Part shown: positions 22,513-33,219 of the stretch, one piece after another | How the letters are laid out: every line of letters begins with the position of its first letter | How positions within the stretch are numbered: position 1 is the first letter of the stretch | Origin: Mytilinidion resinicola | Taxonomy: Eukaryota; Ascomycota; Dothideomycetes; Mytilinidiales; Mytilinidiaceae | Direction of reading: 5' to 3' | NCBI RefSeq assembly: GCF_010093595.1 | Contig: NW_022985461.1 | Span: 466,999-530,998 of the forward strand | Length of the DNA: 64,000 bases | Notes under the pieces: generated by a model | What the model was told of the DNA's origin: nothing | The model's input: only the letters and a program-made list of their open reading frames with translations | The model's database searches: none | Position numbers and translations under genes: made by a program

Positions 22513-23337
22513 ATGCCAGACCTCCACACCCTCCCCGCGGGCTCCTATCCCACCAAAGCCGTGAGAAACAACGGCTCCGACAACCTCGCCCTCGAGCGCT
22601 TCAAGCTGCGAGAATTGGCTGAGGGATGGCCTATGTACCGGTACATCCTCCTCTTCCATCACTAGTCCACCCAAACTTACACACCTCTCAACACAGCGAC
22701 GCATGCGAATGGGAGAACCTCCTCTCCATCTTCCACCCCTCGGCCTACATCTACACGACCTGGACTGGGCGCACGCACCACCTCGACTTCATCGCGGCGT
22801 CCAAAGCCGGCATGGACAAGGGCGCATTCATCATGCACCGGTGCCACGGGTCGTCTACGGACATCAACGTCGAAGCGACGCGGGCGGTGACGAAGATGAA
22901 GGCGACGATCACGCAGCGGTTTGAGATCGAGGGGTGTGAGGTTGACGCGGAGAGCGACTGTCGGTTCTGCTTTTTCTGGGAGAAGCATGAAGGGGAGTGG
23001 AGGGCGATGTTTGTGCGGTGAGTGATCAGTCCTGAGCCTCTGATTTAGCTATGCCATGTTTCTGGACTGACGATACATGCTCAGGCATTGGTACGAGAAA
23101 GATAAACTGATCCCAATAAACCCGAACAAGGTGCCGAAGTTGGACGAGGCGAAACTGGCGACGTATCCGAGCGGGTATCGCTATCTGGCGTACTGCCAGG
23201 AGCTCACGATGGGCGTGAAGGTGATGTTGGACATGCCGGGACACAGGCGGGAAGGCGATAGTGTGTGTGGGAAGAAGCATGATCAACTGTACTGGCAGTG
23301 CCAGCAGTGGGTTGAGGGTGAGAAGGTAGATATTTGA
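22513..23337 (+). CDS. NTF2/SnoaL-like domain protein
   Basis: Exons 22513-22640, 22697-23017 and 23085-23337 join in frame to 233 residues. The middle portion (about 45-165) has the cone-shaped NTF2/SnoaL or scytalone-dehydratase-like pattern: [19 protein letters not shown], then [12 protein letters not shown], then a strand ending [14 protein letters not shown]. Relatives are dehydratases, isomerases or cyclases, and some are inactive binding proteins. A conserved-looking Asp and His set (RDACEW, MHRCHG) could be catalytic. The reaction is not known. It is placed head-to-tail after the second SDH-like gene, so it may act on the same compound. Confidence 0.75.
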
Positions 23338-23835
23338 TTTAGCTTTGTATCATAAAGGCCTTTGCATGAGGACCTTATTGAGTGTGTACGAAGTAGCTGA
23401 CGGTTGTGTGTGTCATGCAGCTTGTCGTTTTGGTGGAAGATGCGAATTTTGCGAGGCTGAAGATGTAAAGTCGCTATTACGGCCGTTGCGTGGATGCGTT
23501 CAAGATTCATAGTCGAATTTACTTAAGCGTATTGACATATATACGTTAGTCTAGTTGACGATTCCTCCATCTTAATTCGTGGCTCCGTCAATCGACCTAG
23601 AAAGTGCATGTGCTAGAGAGCCACTTTTGCGCTTTTGGGTCGCATTTTAGGCGACAATAGTTCTCAGAACTAGGAAGCTGTGAAAGAGATACTCGGATAG
23701 ACCCTAGCCGCGGCTCCATCGTAGACTCGTCCTTGTTCGTAGTAAGTTCCTCACGTCTTGTGGGCCACTGCGGGCCTGGTCAACTCTCATGTATCCAAGC
23801 GGATAGAATAAAATACACTCATTTCCACAGTCTTT
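23338..23835. other. Convergent 3' flanks of the SnoaL-like gene and qutA
   Basis: 498 bp between stop codons, with nothing recognisable beyond presumed 3' UTRs. Confidence 0.6.
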
Positions 23836-26259
23836 TCATCCCCCATCATAAGAGCCTGCTTGGTCTATTGACGAGTGCCCCACCACATTTGGGTGCAAGA
23901 ACGCGGACAGGAGCGGATCAAATTGACCATAATCCGAAGCCAGCACATCCGTTAGGTCCGCATCAGGCGCGAATCCGAGATTCTGCATGAATTGTGGCTG
24001 GTTCTCACGGTTCTCCGCACCGTCGAGTGATGCCATCTCGTCAAAAAATGCGTCCAGGTCCATAGTGGCGGCAGGATTGTAATTATCCAGCGCGATTTCT
24101 TGGTAAACAGGGTGAAAATGGGACGAGTTGACGTTGCCGAGCTGGTGCTGAGGAGCCGCGAAGCCAGGCCCCTTCGCGTGAACGGGGTTCGGGGGGCTCA
24201 TGTTTGGCAGGATATCTGGGAACAACGCTGGTTGTGGCTTCGATCTATCGGGGCCACGTGTAGATCTGGATGCCACAGCTGGTTGGAAAGGTGCGTGTAT
24301 TGACTCAGGAGTCGGTAATTGGAAGTTTGCCGTGCTTGAAGATTGTGACATCGAGATCTGACAGTTGGGCTGATTGCTAGTCTCTCTTGCGAGTACGGTA
24401 CTTCGAGTATGATCGCCGCTTGTTGGTGGAGACCATGCTTTGATATAAGCTGCCTTGAAGTTACGAATGCGGGTCTTGAAATTCATATTCAATGTGTTGA
24501 AGCCTTGGTGGTTAATGATGATAGCCAAGAAACTCTTTACCAAGGGCGGTAATGCTACCATACCGGCGGTCTCAGAGAAGTACTCCAATAGGCTGATCAA
24601 GTCACTGGTCGGACGAACAAATGAGGAGTCATTGACACTGACTGCAAAAAGATAGGCAAGGCGAAGTAGTAAGATTGGCGGTGTTGAGGTTACAGAGACA
24701 GTACCGGTTCGTACAAAAGAACACGTCCTAGGTAGTGCTGCAGTCCAGTCTTTCATTTGTGATGCAACTTCTAGGGATGCGGCTCGTGAAGTATCTTCGG
24801 AATTTCGAGAAGCGTTGAATATGGTAATGAGCTTGACAAGCTGATTGAAAACACTCAGACTGTGTACCGGACTGCGAGTTGAGTTTGCAAAGTGTTCCGT
24901 TTGTACACCGAAACCCTCACAGCCCACCCACGGGTGCCATTCATCCAGACCTTCCTCGTCTACTGGTCCACGTCGCCCCATATCTGAGCCTTTGAGATAG
25001 AACGGAAGACCCAGTTGAGCGGAGATGATGGTGTCAAGTACGAAACATCCGGCGAAGACGTGCTTGAGTCGGGAGTTGAGGCTTGTGTGGGTGTTGGGAG
25101 AGCTTAGTCGTTTTTCAAGGCACAAGAGAAGTCGACTTGCATGGCCTATTTGTAGCCACGCGATCTCGATCTTGTCTTGACCAAGATTTACTAAAGCAAG
25201 AAGAATGAGTGCTTTGACGTGCCCCAACTCGAATATTCCATCTTCGTTTGGTATGAGATTCCTGGCAATCTTGTAAAGGTCTTCTACCGATCGCGTCGGA
25301 GACTCGGCCTGTGACGGCGACTCATTTAGTGTAGAATTTTCCTGAATTGAAGCTAAAGTGAGCACACTCCAAAGCTCCGCATGTTCTCCCGATCCGAGTG
25401 TTTCTGGGCCTATTTCAAATCCATCTTCGGGATAGGAGTAAGAAAGCTTGAGTAGGTCATGCTTTTCAGAGATAGGAAGCCAGGAGTGAGTGTAGGCAAA
25501 ATATATGTCAAACAGACGCCATATGTTCGTTGGCAGCACTTGTTTTGATTTCGCGGATCGCTCTGAAGCTAACCCGATATGACGATACGTTTGCGTAGAT
25601 TCTTGCTCCCAGCGCTGGGCCAGGGAGCCCAATGGATAACTAGGAGATGGTAGAACGCCCTCGGATTGGGAAGATTGGATACGGGGATGGATAGGACTAC
25701 GGGGAGTCGATAAGTTGGTAGCCCCGGCTTGTGCTTTAGAGGTGTTGGGAACTTCAGATTCCGGCTCTGGTGTGTCAGGGGAAAGTCTGTCGTTTTCAAC
25801 GACGTCCGATCCAGACAGAAGCCTTTCAACTTCCTTGCACACTGTGCTCCGCCGCCATTTCTTGTGCAACTTGTCAGAATCTGCTGTGTCTTTTCCCACA
25901 AGAAGCGACGACCCTTGGCTGTTATCTGCAGTGAGCATAGTGTTCAGAGCAGCCTCGCTCCCGGCCACGTTAGTAAAGACCCAGGCGAGGGCAAGCTCCA
26001 AAGTTCTGATATATCCGGGTTGTATTCCGCGCTTCTTGGGATTCGTAGTATACGAGCAGTCCCGATTGGAAGAGACACAAGTAAAACACATGGGCTGAAT
26101 GCCATCGCATTTCTCCCGGGCCGCACGACATTGATCGCATGCCCGTGAGACACGCTGCCTCTTCACAGGGGCCTTCTCGTTGCCTTCTTCGACAGCTTTG
26201 GGGGTAGAGTTGGCCGCCTTACGCTTCGTTTGCGCTCCATCATTTCCGTTTCCACGCAT
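23836..26259 (-). CDS. qutA: Zn2Cys6 transcriptional activator of quinate genes
   Basis: A nuclear activator of the Gal4 family. The 807-residue intronless frame starts MRGNGNDGAQTKRKAANS. The zinc cluster has Cys41, 44, 51, 58, 61 and 68 (CX2CX6CX6CX2CX6C, RACDQCRAAREKCDGIQPMC), followed by PKKRGIQPGYIRTLELALAWVF, a linker highly typical of QutA and Qa-1F. The fungal-specific middle homology region spans about residues 240-500. The C-terminal 150 residues are acidic with aromatic residues (DLDAFFDEM, QFDPLLSAFLHP), suiting an activation domain and QutR contact. It is divergent from qutR, as in the N. crassa qa cluster. Confidence 0.92.
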   Translation of the reverse strand: MRGNGNDGAQTKRKAANSTPKAVEEGNEKAPVKRQRVSRACDQCRAAREKCDGIQPMCFTCVSSNRDCSYTTNPKKRGIQPGYIRTLELALAWVFTNVAGSEAALNTMLTADNSQGSSLLVGKDTADSDKLHKKWRRSTVCKEVERLLSGSDVVENDRLSPDTPEPESEVPNTSKAQAGATNLSTPRSPIHPRIQSSQSEGVLPSPSYPLGSLAQRWEQESTQTYRHIGLASERSAKSKQVLPTNIWRLFDIYFAYTHSWLPISEKHDLLKLSYSYPEDGFEIGPETLGSGEHAELWSVLTLASIQENSTLNESPSQAESPTRSVEDLYKIARNLIPNEDGIFELGHVKALILLALVNLGQDKIEIAWLQIGHASRLLLCLEKRLSSPNTHTSLNSRLKHVFAGCFVLDTIISAQLGLPFYLKGSDMGRRGPVDEEGLDEWHPWVGCEGFGVQTEHFANSTRSPVHSLSVFNQLVKLITIFNASRNSEDTSRAASLEVASQMKDWTAALPRTCSFVRTGTVSVTSTPPILLLRLAYLFAVSVNDSSFVRPTSDLISLLEYFSETAGMVALPPLVKSFLAIIINHQGFNTLNMNFKTRIRNFKAAYIKAWSPPTSGDHTRSTVLARETSNQPNCQISMSQSSSTANFQLPTPESIHAPFQPAVASRSTRGPDRSKPQPALFPDILPNMSPPNPVHAKGPGFAAPQHQLGNVNSSHFHPVYQEIALDNYNPAATMDLDAFFDEMASLDGAENRENQPQFMQNLGFAPDADLTDVLASDYGQFDPLLSAFLHPNVVGHSSIDQAGSYDGG

Positions 26260-27211
26260 GCCTGATAGCCTAGTTCCAGGCTAGGGTGATCCTCCGGGAA
26301 TAACTCTGGTAGTCTCAATGGACGGAGGGCGTCTTCTATTCGACGAAGTTCTCGGGATCCATACGATCGAATACTTATTTGCTACTGTTCAGAGCGTGTC
26401 GACAGTATTGTGGATTCAGAAATCTAGAGGACTGGTAAGTCTGGGTTCGGTAAGGTTTGGGTTGGCCGTTGAGTATCCTTCATCGAGCGCTTACTTGATT
26501 GGATCACCCTAGAGGGGTACGATTGAGAAGTGAGGATATTCCCAGGTTTGGAAAGTATGAAAGTGGCTCGAATGACTCCAAGCAATGACATATAAGCGCA
26601 AATTGATAACTGATAGATGTTTCCAGGACAGGGGCAGTAGTACTTATTGCCAATGCTATCTTTGTATGAGCAACGGCAACGTTGAAAGAATCAGTCGAGA
26701 CAATATCAAGTGCGCCCATCCAAGGGGTAATAAGAGGCGGCTCAACAACGAGACCAGTGCATTGAGTATCATGGAACCCTGATAGAGTTCGCTTGATGAT
26801 GCATGTTGGAGAAGCGGAGAAGCAAATCTGGGGAAGCCGTTGGCACGTGATTCTCGCTAGCACCAAAAATGATCTCCGGGATGAACATTCATCCATCACT
26901 CACCCCGAAATCTTCGCATGTTCCCGCATCTCCACAATTGATCGGACTATGGGAATCTCGAGCCTCAAGTACTTTGATACTTCGACGCCCCCACGTATAC
27001 TCCAACCTGATTGACTGCTTGGACCGGATTCATCGCCTTTCACCATCGATTCTTCATGCAACGCGCGACCGAAGTATGGGATATGCTCCTTGGACCCTAA
27101 ACCCCTAAATATCACCCCGTTTTACGCAGAGAGTGTACCACAGCCGCGGTATCGTTGTACTTGCCTGGATAGAGAGTACCAAGACTCTCCTTATTTGGGG
27201 ACTATTTCGCG
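26260..27211. promoter_or_regulatory. Divergent qutA/qutR promoter region
   Basis: 952 bp between activator and repressor start codons. Autoregulation by QutA is usual in such clusters, but I did not see a complete palindromic site. Two minus-strand frames (26504-26899, 26900-27115) have no family features and were not called. Confidence 0.5.
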
Positions 27212-29946
27212 ATGGCGACCGCCGTGGTTGGAACGAAGAGACCCTTTGCGGTGATGGAGGAGATGCAGCCTTCTCAAGAGACCCCATATTCTCTCTTCCG
27301 CCGGACTCCTAATACTTTGGTGTCTAGAACAGATGAATCTTGTATGCTGTGTTCTCTAAAATTCATGGAGCCAAACCGCTAACAATTCCAGATTCTCGAT
27401 CTTCAAGTGCCCCCTCCACTCCTACACCACCCCTAGCGGCCATCGACCTGTCGAGAACATTCGAACCAAACGCTTCTTTGGTACTCGTTGGAGTTCGTGG
27501 CACTGGGAAATCCACACTAGCAGTCATAGCATCTGCAGCATTTCAGAGGCGTGTAGTTGATGTGGATAAGTTCTTTCAGGAGACGACTGGACATTCTAGT
27601 GCAGCCCACCGGAAACTACATGGAGCCTTTGAGCACAACCGCCGTCAGGAAGAGGTGCTCAGATCCGTGCTCAATACCTATAATCGGGACTGTATCATCG
27701 TCTGCAATGCAGGCTCGATGGAACGCAGCGGACAAAGCCTCTTACGAGATTACGCCGCCACACATCCGATAATCCACGTAGTTCGAGATTCCAAGAGCAT
27801 ACACGCTTATCTCAAGATTCGGGAAGAAAGTAAGCTCACCGGTCTACTTGCCATTAGCGGGCCCATATTTCGAGGCTGTTCCAATTACGAATTTTACAAT
27901 TTCTCCGAAACCCAATCGAATCACTCCCAGCAAGAAGAGCATTCAGGAAAATCGTCCGGAGACCGGACGTCCGTTCATGAAGCGACACCTCCTTTTCTGG
28001 CTCTAAAACGCGCGGAACGACATTTTTTGAAATTCGTCGCGTTGATCATAGCGAGAGGCAAAGTGCCCTCACTGGAACCGGCTTACCCGCTGTCTCTAGT
28101 GCCCACAGAGCTCAGACGATTTACTTGCGCCATTGCAGTGCCTTTCTCTAAACTTACAGCCGAAGACTTGGACATTGAGGATCTGGAGATTGGGTCTGAT
28201 GCGGTTGAAATTGTGATCGATGATCTCCAAAAGACATCTCCGTCGATGATGGCTTCTTCGTCCGCACAGGAGCTTACACCTGCAAGAGCGGACCAGATAA
28301 GCCGCACCATTTCAACTGTAAGGAGAACAGTGATTGTTCCCATCATCTTCCACGTCCACGCAGACTCAGAAATTTCTTCGAGCCATCGGTCGACATATCT
28401 GGAACACTTGCGGCATGGATTGCGGCTCGCCCCCGAGTTTTGCACGATCAACCTTTCACTGGATGACGAAGTAATCGTCCAGATATTGAGCATCAAGGGC
28501 TCAACGAAGATGATCGGTCACCTAAACACATCCAATTACGAAGCACCGGACTGGTCGGACCCTTTTTGGACGGACAACTACGAAAGAGCGAGAAGACTTG
28601 GTTGTGACCTTGTGCGGTTTACGCGCCCAGCGCGGTCATTAGACGACAACTTCTCGATTCGGATCTTGAAAGAGAAGTGCGGAGCACTTGCTGAGCCATC
28701 CATTCCTCTGATAGCCTACAATACTGGCCATCTTGGTCGTGTATCGATCTGCTTCAACGAAGTATTCACTAATGTTACGCATGAAGCTTTGCAACATTCA
28801 ACCAAAGACCATCTATCATCTCCGACTCTCTGCGGGCCTCACATTACGGCACAGGACTCTACTCGGGCGCTTTACGCGTCTTTTGTCTTTGATCCAATGC
28901 AAATATACATCATTGGTGCAAGCGCTGGCTACAGTTTATCACCTGCCATGCACAACGCAGCCTTTCAAAAATGCGGACTACCGCATCACTACCAAACACA
29001 CCAGACTCCGTCCCTGAATAGCTTGAAGTCACTGGTAAACGATCCCAACTTTGGGGGCGCTTCTGTCAGTTTACCATTCAAGCTTGAGGTTATCTCATTG
29101 ACCCATTCCCTAAGCCGACATGCAAGGGCAATAGGCGCGGTCAATACCCTCATACCAGTGCGGAACCTCAACCCAGACGGCAGTATTCCGGATGATCTGA
29201 GCCTTTTCAACGAGCGCTGTCGAGCAGGCCCCGTCAAAGCATTATACGGTGACAACACCGACTGGATAGGCATCCGATCCTGTATTCGAAGAGGCCTTTC
29301 TCCCGCAAATGCGGTAAGACCAAGGACGACCGCCTTAATCATTGGTGCTGGCGGAATGGGCAGAGCCGCCGCCTATGCTATGCTGCACCTCGGAGTCAAG
29401 AATATCGTCATCTTCAACCGGACCATAGCCAATGCAGAAAACTTAGTAGCTCATTTTAATCGGCTTGTGTCTAGCTCAGATGCTAAATTGTTGCCATCCT
29501 CCAAGTCACCAGAGACAAGGCCACTCTTCCGCATAATCAAATCTCGAGAAGAGTCCTGGCCTGACGACCTCCGTTACCCAACTATCGTTGTCTCATGCAT
29601 ACCCACGCATCGTCTCGGAGATAGCCCAGCACCGAACTTCACCCTTCCCCCTCAGTGGATCAAGAGCCCGACTGGGGGCGTCCTTGTTGAAATAGCCTAC
29701 AAAACGCTTCATACACCCCTTCTTCAGCAATTCCGCGCGGAATCACATAGAGGTTGGGTTTGCATGGATGGCCTGGACCTTCTTCCTGAGCAAGGCTTTG
29801 CGCAATTCGAGCTGTTTACTGCACGAAGAGCACCGCGAAGATTGATGAGAGAAGAGGTCCTGCGACGCTTCACTGACGCTGAGGGTCATACGGATCCCGA
29901 GGTCATCCAAACAAGATTGGAAGGCATTGATGATCAAGATACTTGA
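27212..29946 (+). CDS. qutR: QutR-type quinate repressor (AROM-derived, three domains)
   Basis: A repressor derived from the last three domains of the pentafunctional AROM protein; it binds QutA and is relieved by quinate-pathway metabolites. The long frame has no ATG at its 5' end, so an exon 27212-27341 was added. With an intron at 27342-27391 (TAAC branch-like sequence, AG acceptor) it joins in frame to give 894 residues. Domain order: shikimate-kinase-like with P-loop GVRGTGKST near residue 77; dehydroquinase I-like (about 265-510), where CDLVRFTRP has Arg where the Schiff-base Lys is expected; and SDH-like (about 525-885) with GYSLSPAMHN, VSLPFK, GDNTDWIG and IIGAGGMGRAAAYA. The C-terminal domain keeps its ligand residues. 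Confidence 0.9.
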
Positions 29947-30370
29947 GAAATACTAGAAACGGCCCCATGCCTGGTGATTGTTGAGGGCGTAATTCTGCAT
30001 GTCTGGGCGCATTTGCGAGAAATGGACGAGCTTAACGATATACCCATAAACATTCAATATGATGTGTACAAATATTACTCTTAACATGAAGGGCGACTCT
30101 AATTTCGCAATGTTTAACGGCTAGCTATCATATCACGCCATGCTTAACACTTCTTTCTAGTTCTACACGTGCATACATTCTAGTTATGTTTCAGCACCTT
30201 AATCCACGTGATAATAATACCTCTTCTACTCATACCTCTTAGAAGTCTTATTCTTTGTTCTAACACATACTAACTATGACCTGGTTGGCATAAGTAAAGA
30301 CGGAATGGTGCGAAGGATTAAAACCCTAAACACCTCCGCTCCCCCACACTTGCGTAGGACCACCAATAGT

Positions 30371-30422
30371 ACCTGTGTTCAAACATCCATCTGGGCTTCT
30401 GGATGTTTGAACATGTCCAGGT
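30371..30422. repeat. Perfect 14-bp inverted repeat with 10-nt loop, extended by a second 5-bp stem
   Basis: The left arm TGTTCAAACATCCA (30376-30389) and right arm TGGATGTTTGAACA (30400-30413) are exact reverse complements around a 10-nt spacer. Outside them ACCTG (30371-30375) pairs with CAGGT (30418-30422) across a 4-nt bulge. It lies about 430 bp after the qutR stop codon. Confidence 0.9.
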
Positions 30423-30606
30423 GCACAAATCGATCTCTGGAGGTTGAAGGATGGACCGTTGAAGGCTTTTATACCTTCTCGAGGAGGGTCTGGAGGTTTA
30501 AGGTAAGTTGGGCATGTTGTTTGAAGGGTTGGGTAGACGGGGTGGTGAATATAAGTTTTACAATTATGATTACAAAAGTTACATGATTCAGATTAGCTAC
30601 CAATAG

Positions 30607-30640
30607 GGGAGTGGATATCGAGCGGGAGTGGATATCGAGC
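30607..30640 (+). repeat. Exact 17-bp tandem duplication
   Basis: GGGAGTGGATATCGAGC occurs twice without a gap (30607-30623 and 30624-30640). Confidence 0.9.
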
Positions 30641-30831
30641 TGCTTTCATGACAATTTTGATAACCGTATACCTTTGTAAGGAGGACCCCATCCGCCAGGT
30701 CGCCGGCCATTCAAGAGGTTACTCAATTAGAGCGTCAGAGGTTACATCAAAACTCGAGTTCGGAAAGCTCATGGGGGCACCCCAAGCAGGGCCAAACGAG
30801 GGTGCGCAGGCTCTTAGCGACATAATCCATC

Positions 30832-32428
30832 TCAGTCATTCAGAAGAATAGCATAGTCCCCTTCGTCGTTCATAGGCGCATCGGATTCCCAACCGCTCTG
30901 GTAGCCTGGTGCTAGGCATTCCTCGTCCGGCTGCGGTATCAGCTTCAAGTCGATAACTGAATTGTCATCACTCCAATTGCTCTCGTTATCGTCGCTATCA
31001 TAGACAGAGTTCTCCTTAGGAAAGATGATGGCAGTCGTACCGTCATCTTGCACCTTGCAAACCAGTCCAACATCGTCCTTCTCCACAAAGCCCATTTTCG
31101 TGAGGACTCTGCTCTTCCAGATTAGAGGATCAGCCTCGGAGACTCTCAGCTTGAAATTTCCGAAGTGCTCCTTGTGCTTATCTTCAAGGGTGTTATAGCC
31201 AGTTATTGGAACCAATAAGCCTTTCTCCTCACGGATGGCATTGTCAGAGCTCAAACATAGCGCCAGTGCTTCGTGGAAGTCGGTGTTATGGTCGCACTTT
31301 TCTGTGTGGCTGCCATTGCCAATAAGCAGCACCTTACAGAGCTTTAGAGTCAGATGGCGGACGCTAGTCATCAAATTTTTGAGATTTGGACGCTGAGGCC
31401 ATAGATCCAATGCCGTTAAGCCCTTGATTGAGCATCCGAGAGCTAAGGATTCACAGACTGTGGACCTAGAAGTGAGCTTGCAGCGGGTCCCGCCTCGTGT
31501 AGAGAGAATCTCAACGTATTTGTAACAGACATCGAGCATTTCGTTGATGATCCCAAAACGAACACGACTGACGTTATCTGGGATATGATTAGCAAGAGCA
31601 CATTGGCTTGTTGATAACTTGACAAGTACAACAGAGGTATGGGATTCTAAGCTGCACAAGTCTTATGGCCCTGGCAATAGTAAGTATGAAAGCTCTCATA
31701 CCTAGGATAATGCGGTACACGTCTTTTTCAGCATCTTCGAAAGCTGAGTTCTCAGCAAGAGGATGTCCATCAATTGCGTATATGTCTTTGTCTGAATCGA
31801 CGGGTGAGAGCAATACGCCGAGGCGCCGCATGGAAAGTGTCTTTGTATCCGAAAACCCAAGAGACGAAAAGCCATTCCTCATTATCAGGTTTCATCGTGG
31901 ATGATATAATAGGCCAGGTCCAGTTGCGTAGGAATGGCCTTATCAGCTCACTTCCGCCGTAATTGACGCAGACGAAGGCAATCCGAAGGAGCGCGCTGGG
32001 GTCTCTTATACAATCCGGGCGTCGCGCATGTTTCCATGGGCAATATTTAGCAAGATTAGGACGCTTTCTGAATCGAATTCCTTCATTACAGGCTCTGTAA
32101 CATCTGAATCTAAGAGAGACTTCCAAAAGTTACTTAGTCGGCGGACACAGGGCGAGAAGATGAGAATATGTACATCCGCATGTCCACGAATGATTAGCGT
32201 TCGATCGCCCGCTGGGTCTATTATAACGCTTCTATCCGGTTCCCGTTCGTAGCTCGTCGTGGACTCTTCTCCGCTCTCGGTCGATTCATCATCGCTCGTC
32301 TCGGCAGATTTATCGTCGCTCTCATCCTCCGGGACCATGATTTTGTCATCCGGAGGTGTACCGATCTCCATTTCCAGTTGCTTTTGAACAGCGGCGGCCT
32401 CAGTTTGGTTGTTTAGGTTGACGCCCAT
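30832..32428 (-). pseudogene. BTB/POZ-domain protein gene, apparently broken
   Basis: A fungal BTB-type protein. The first frame (from ATG at 32428) has an acidic Ser/Asp/Glu-rich stretch, then DRTLIIRGHADVHILIFSPC and SVLILLNIAHGNM, the end of a BTB fold, and hits a stop near 32006. The family pattern continues one frame over (LLRIAFVCVNYGG, EEWLFVSWVFGYKDTFH) and returns to the first frame near 31820 (VDSDKDIYAIDGHPL). An intron (31647-31701) then leads into the last frame ending at 30832 (CESLALGCSIKGLTALDLWP and an acidic tail). The two shifts compensate, and no intron long enough to be real fits either position. It is therefore a decaying gene or carries sequence errors. Confidence 0.6.
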
Positions 32429-33219
32429 ACCATCTTGACCGTCTTCCAGCTCAACCTTCCAAGTTCAGGCTCGACGATGATCTCCCAGATCCCCCATGCT
32501 TCACATTGACATGACTGGATAGTTCAATACTCTCGCAAGACGCTGATCTCTTGCGTTTCTTCTCAAGACCGGGCAGCAGTATAGTCTCATCTACAGCCCC
32601 GTGTGTACTCGCTGGCAGCGATAACGCAGGCCTCGCGCTATCAAAAGCTAGACTCGATTGTTCCTAGCCTGATGAATTGAAAGGAGTCGTCCATGGACTA
32701 AGGGGAGTTTCCATAGTTGAGATTTTAAATAGCTTCAGCGGTGCAATTGATGGAAGTACAGTACTTGTCATGTTTCAGCGTTCAGTATATGCTTACCGGG
32801 ATTGAAGAATCGAACAAGATGGCGGCCGGCTGCTAGAGAAGGTCGCAATTGAGTACTTGTTCTTTTAATGAGGCGAAAAGGTTGTTTATTCACACATCTT
32901 TGAGACCGGAAATGCGGGAGATGAGCTGAAGTCGCGTGCACTGGATTGAGGTCAGCGTCGACGCGGTTTTGCGGTTGCTTCGCACTTCACGTGACCCTCT
33001 AGAATATCTACTTGAGAAGTCAGGAACGAATATAACGCTTGACGCAGCTGAGTCTGGTCACTGCTGTACTTACATAGGTGACGCTCAAAGATATCGTATC
33101 ATTTATTCTAGGTACTCAGGTAGCAACACAGAACTAACCGCAACCCATTGAAACGTCCATCCAACTCAACTCCACCCGTCTTCCCCACTCGTACATTCCT
33201 ACTCTCTCCCTTTCATCAC
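32429..33219. other. Intergenic stretch upstream of the BTB gene
   Basis: About 790 bp with the BTB gene's 5' flank and the 3' flank of the next gene. No gene was recognised. Confidence 0.55.

Larger units (their letters stand above)
29947..30831. other. Intergenic stretch after qutR with hairpin and short repeats
   Basis: About 885 bp without a credible gene. It contains a perfect inverted repeat (30376-30413), a 17-bp tandem duplication (30607-30640) and a segment (30773-30820) resembling one at 59313-59360. Confidence 0.6.

Noticed and set aside
26504..27115. Frames inside the qutA/qutR divergent promoter
   Set aside because: Short, without domain motifs, and positioned where both regulator promoters must lie.
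30300..30640. CRISPR-like array, because of the hairpin and the 17-bp repeats
   Set aside because: Only two adjacent copies of one unit and a single hairpin, with no spacers, in a eukaryotic nuclear context.
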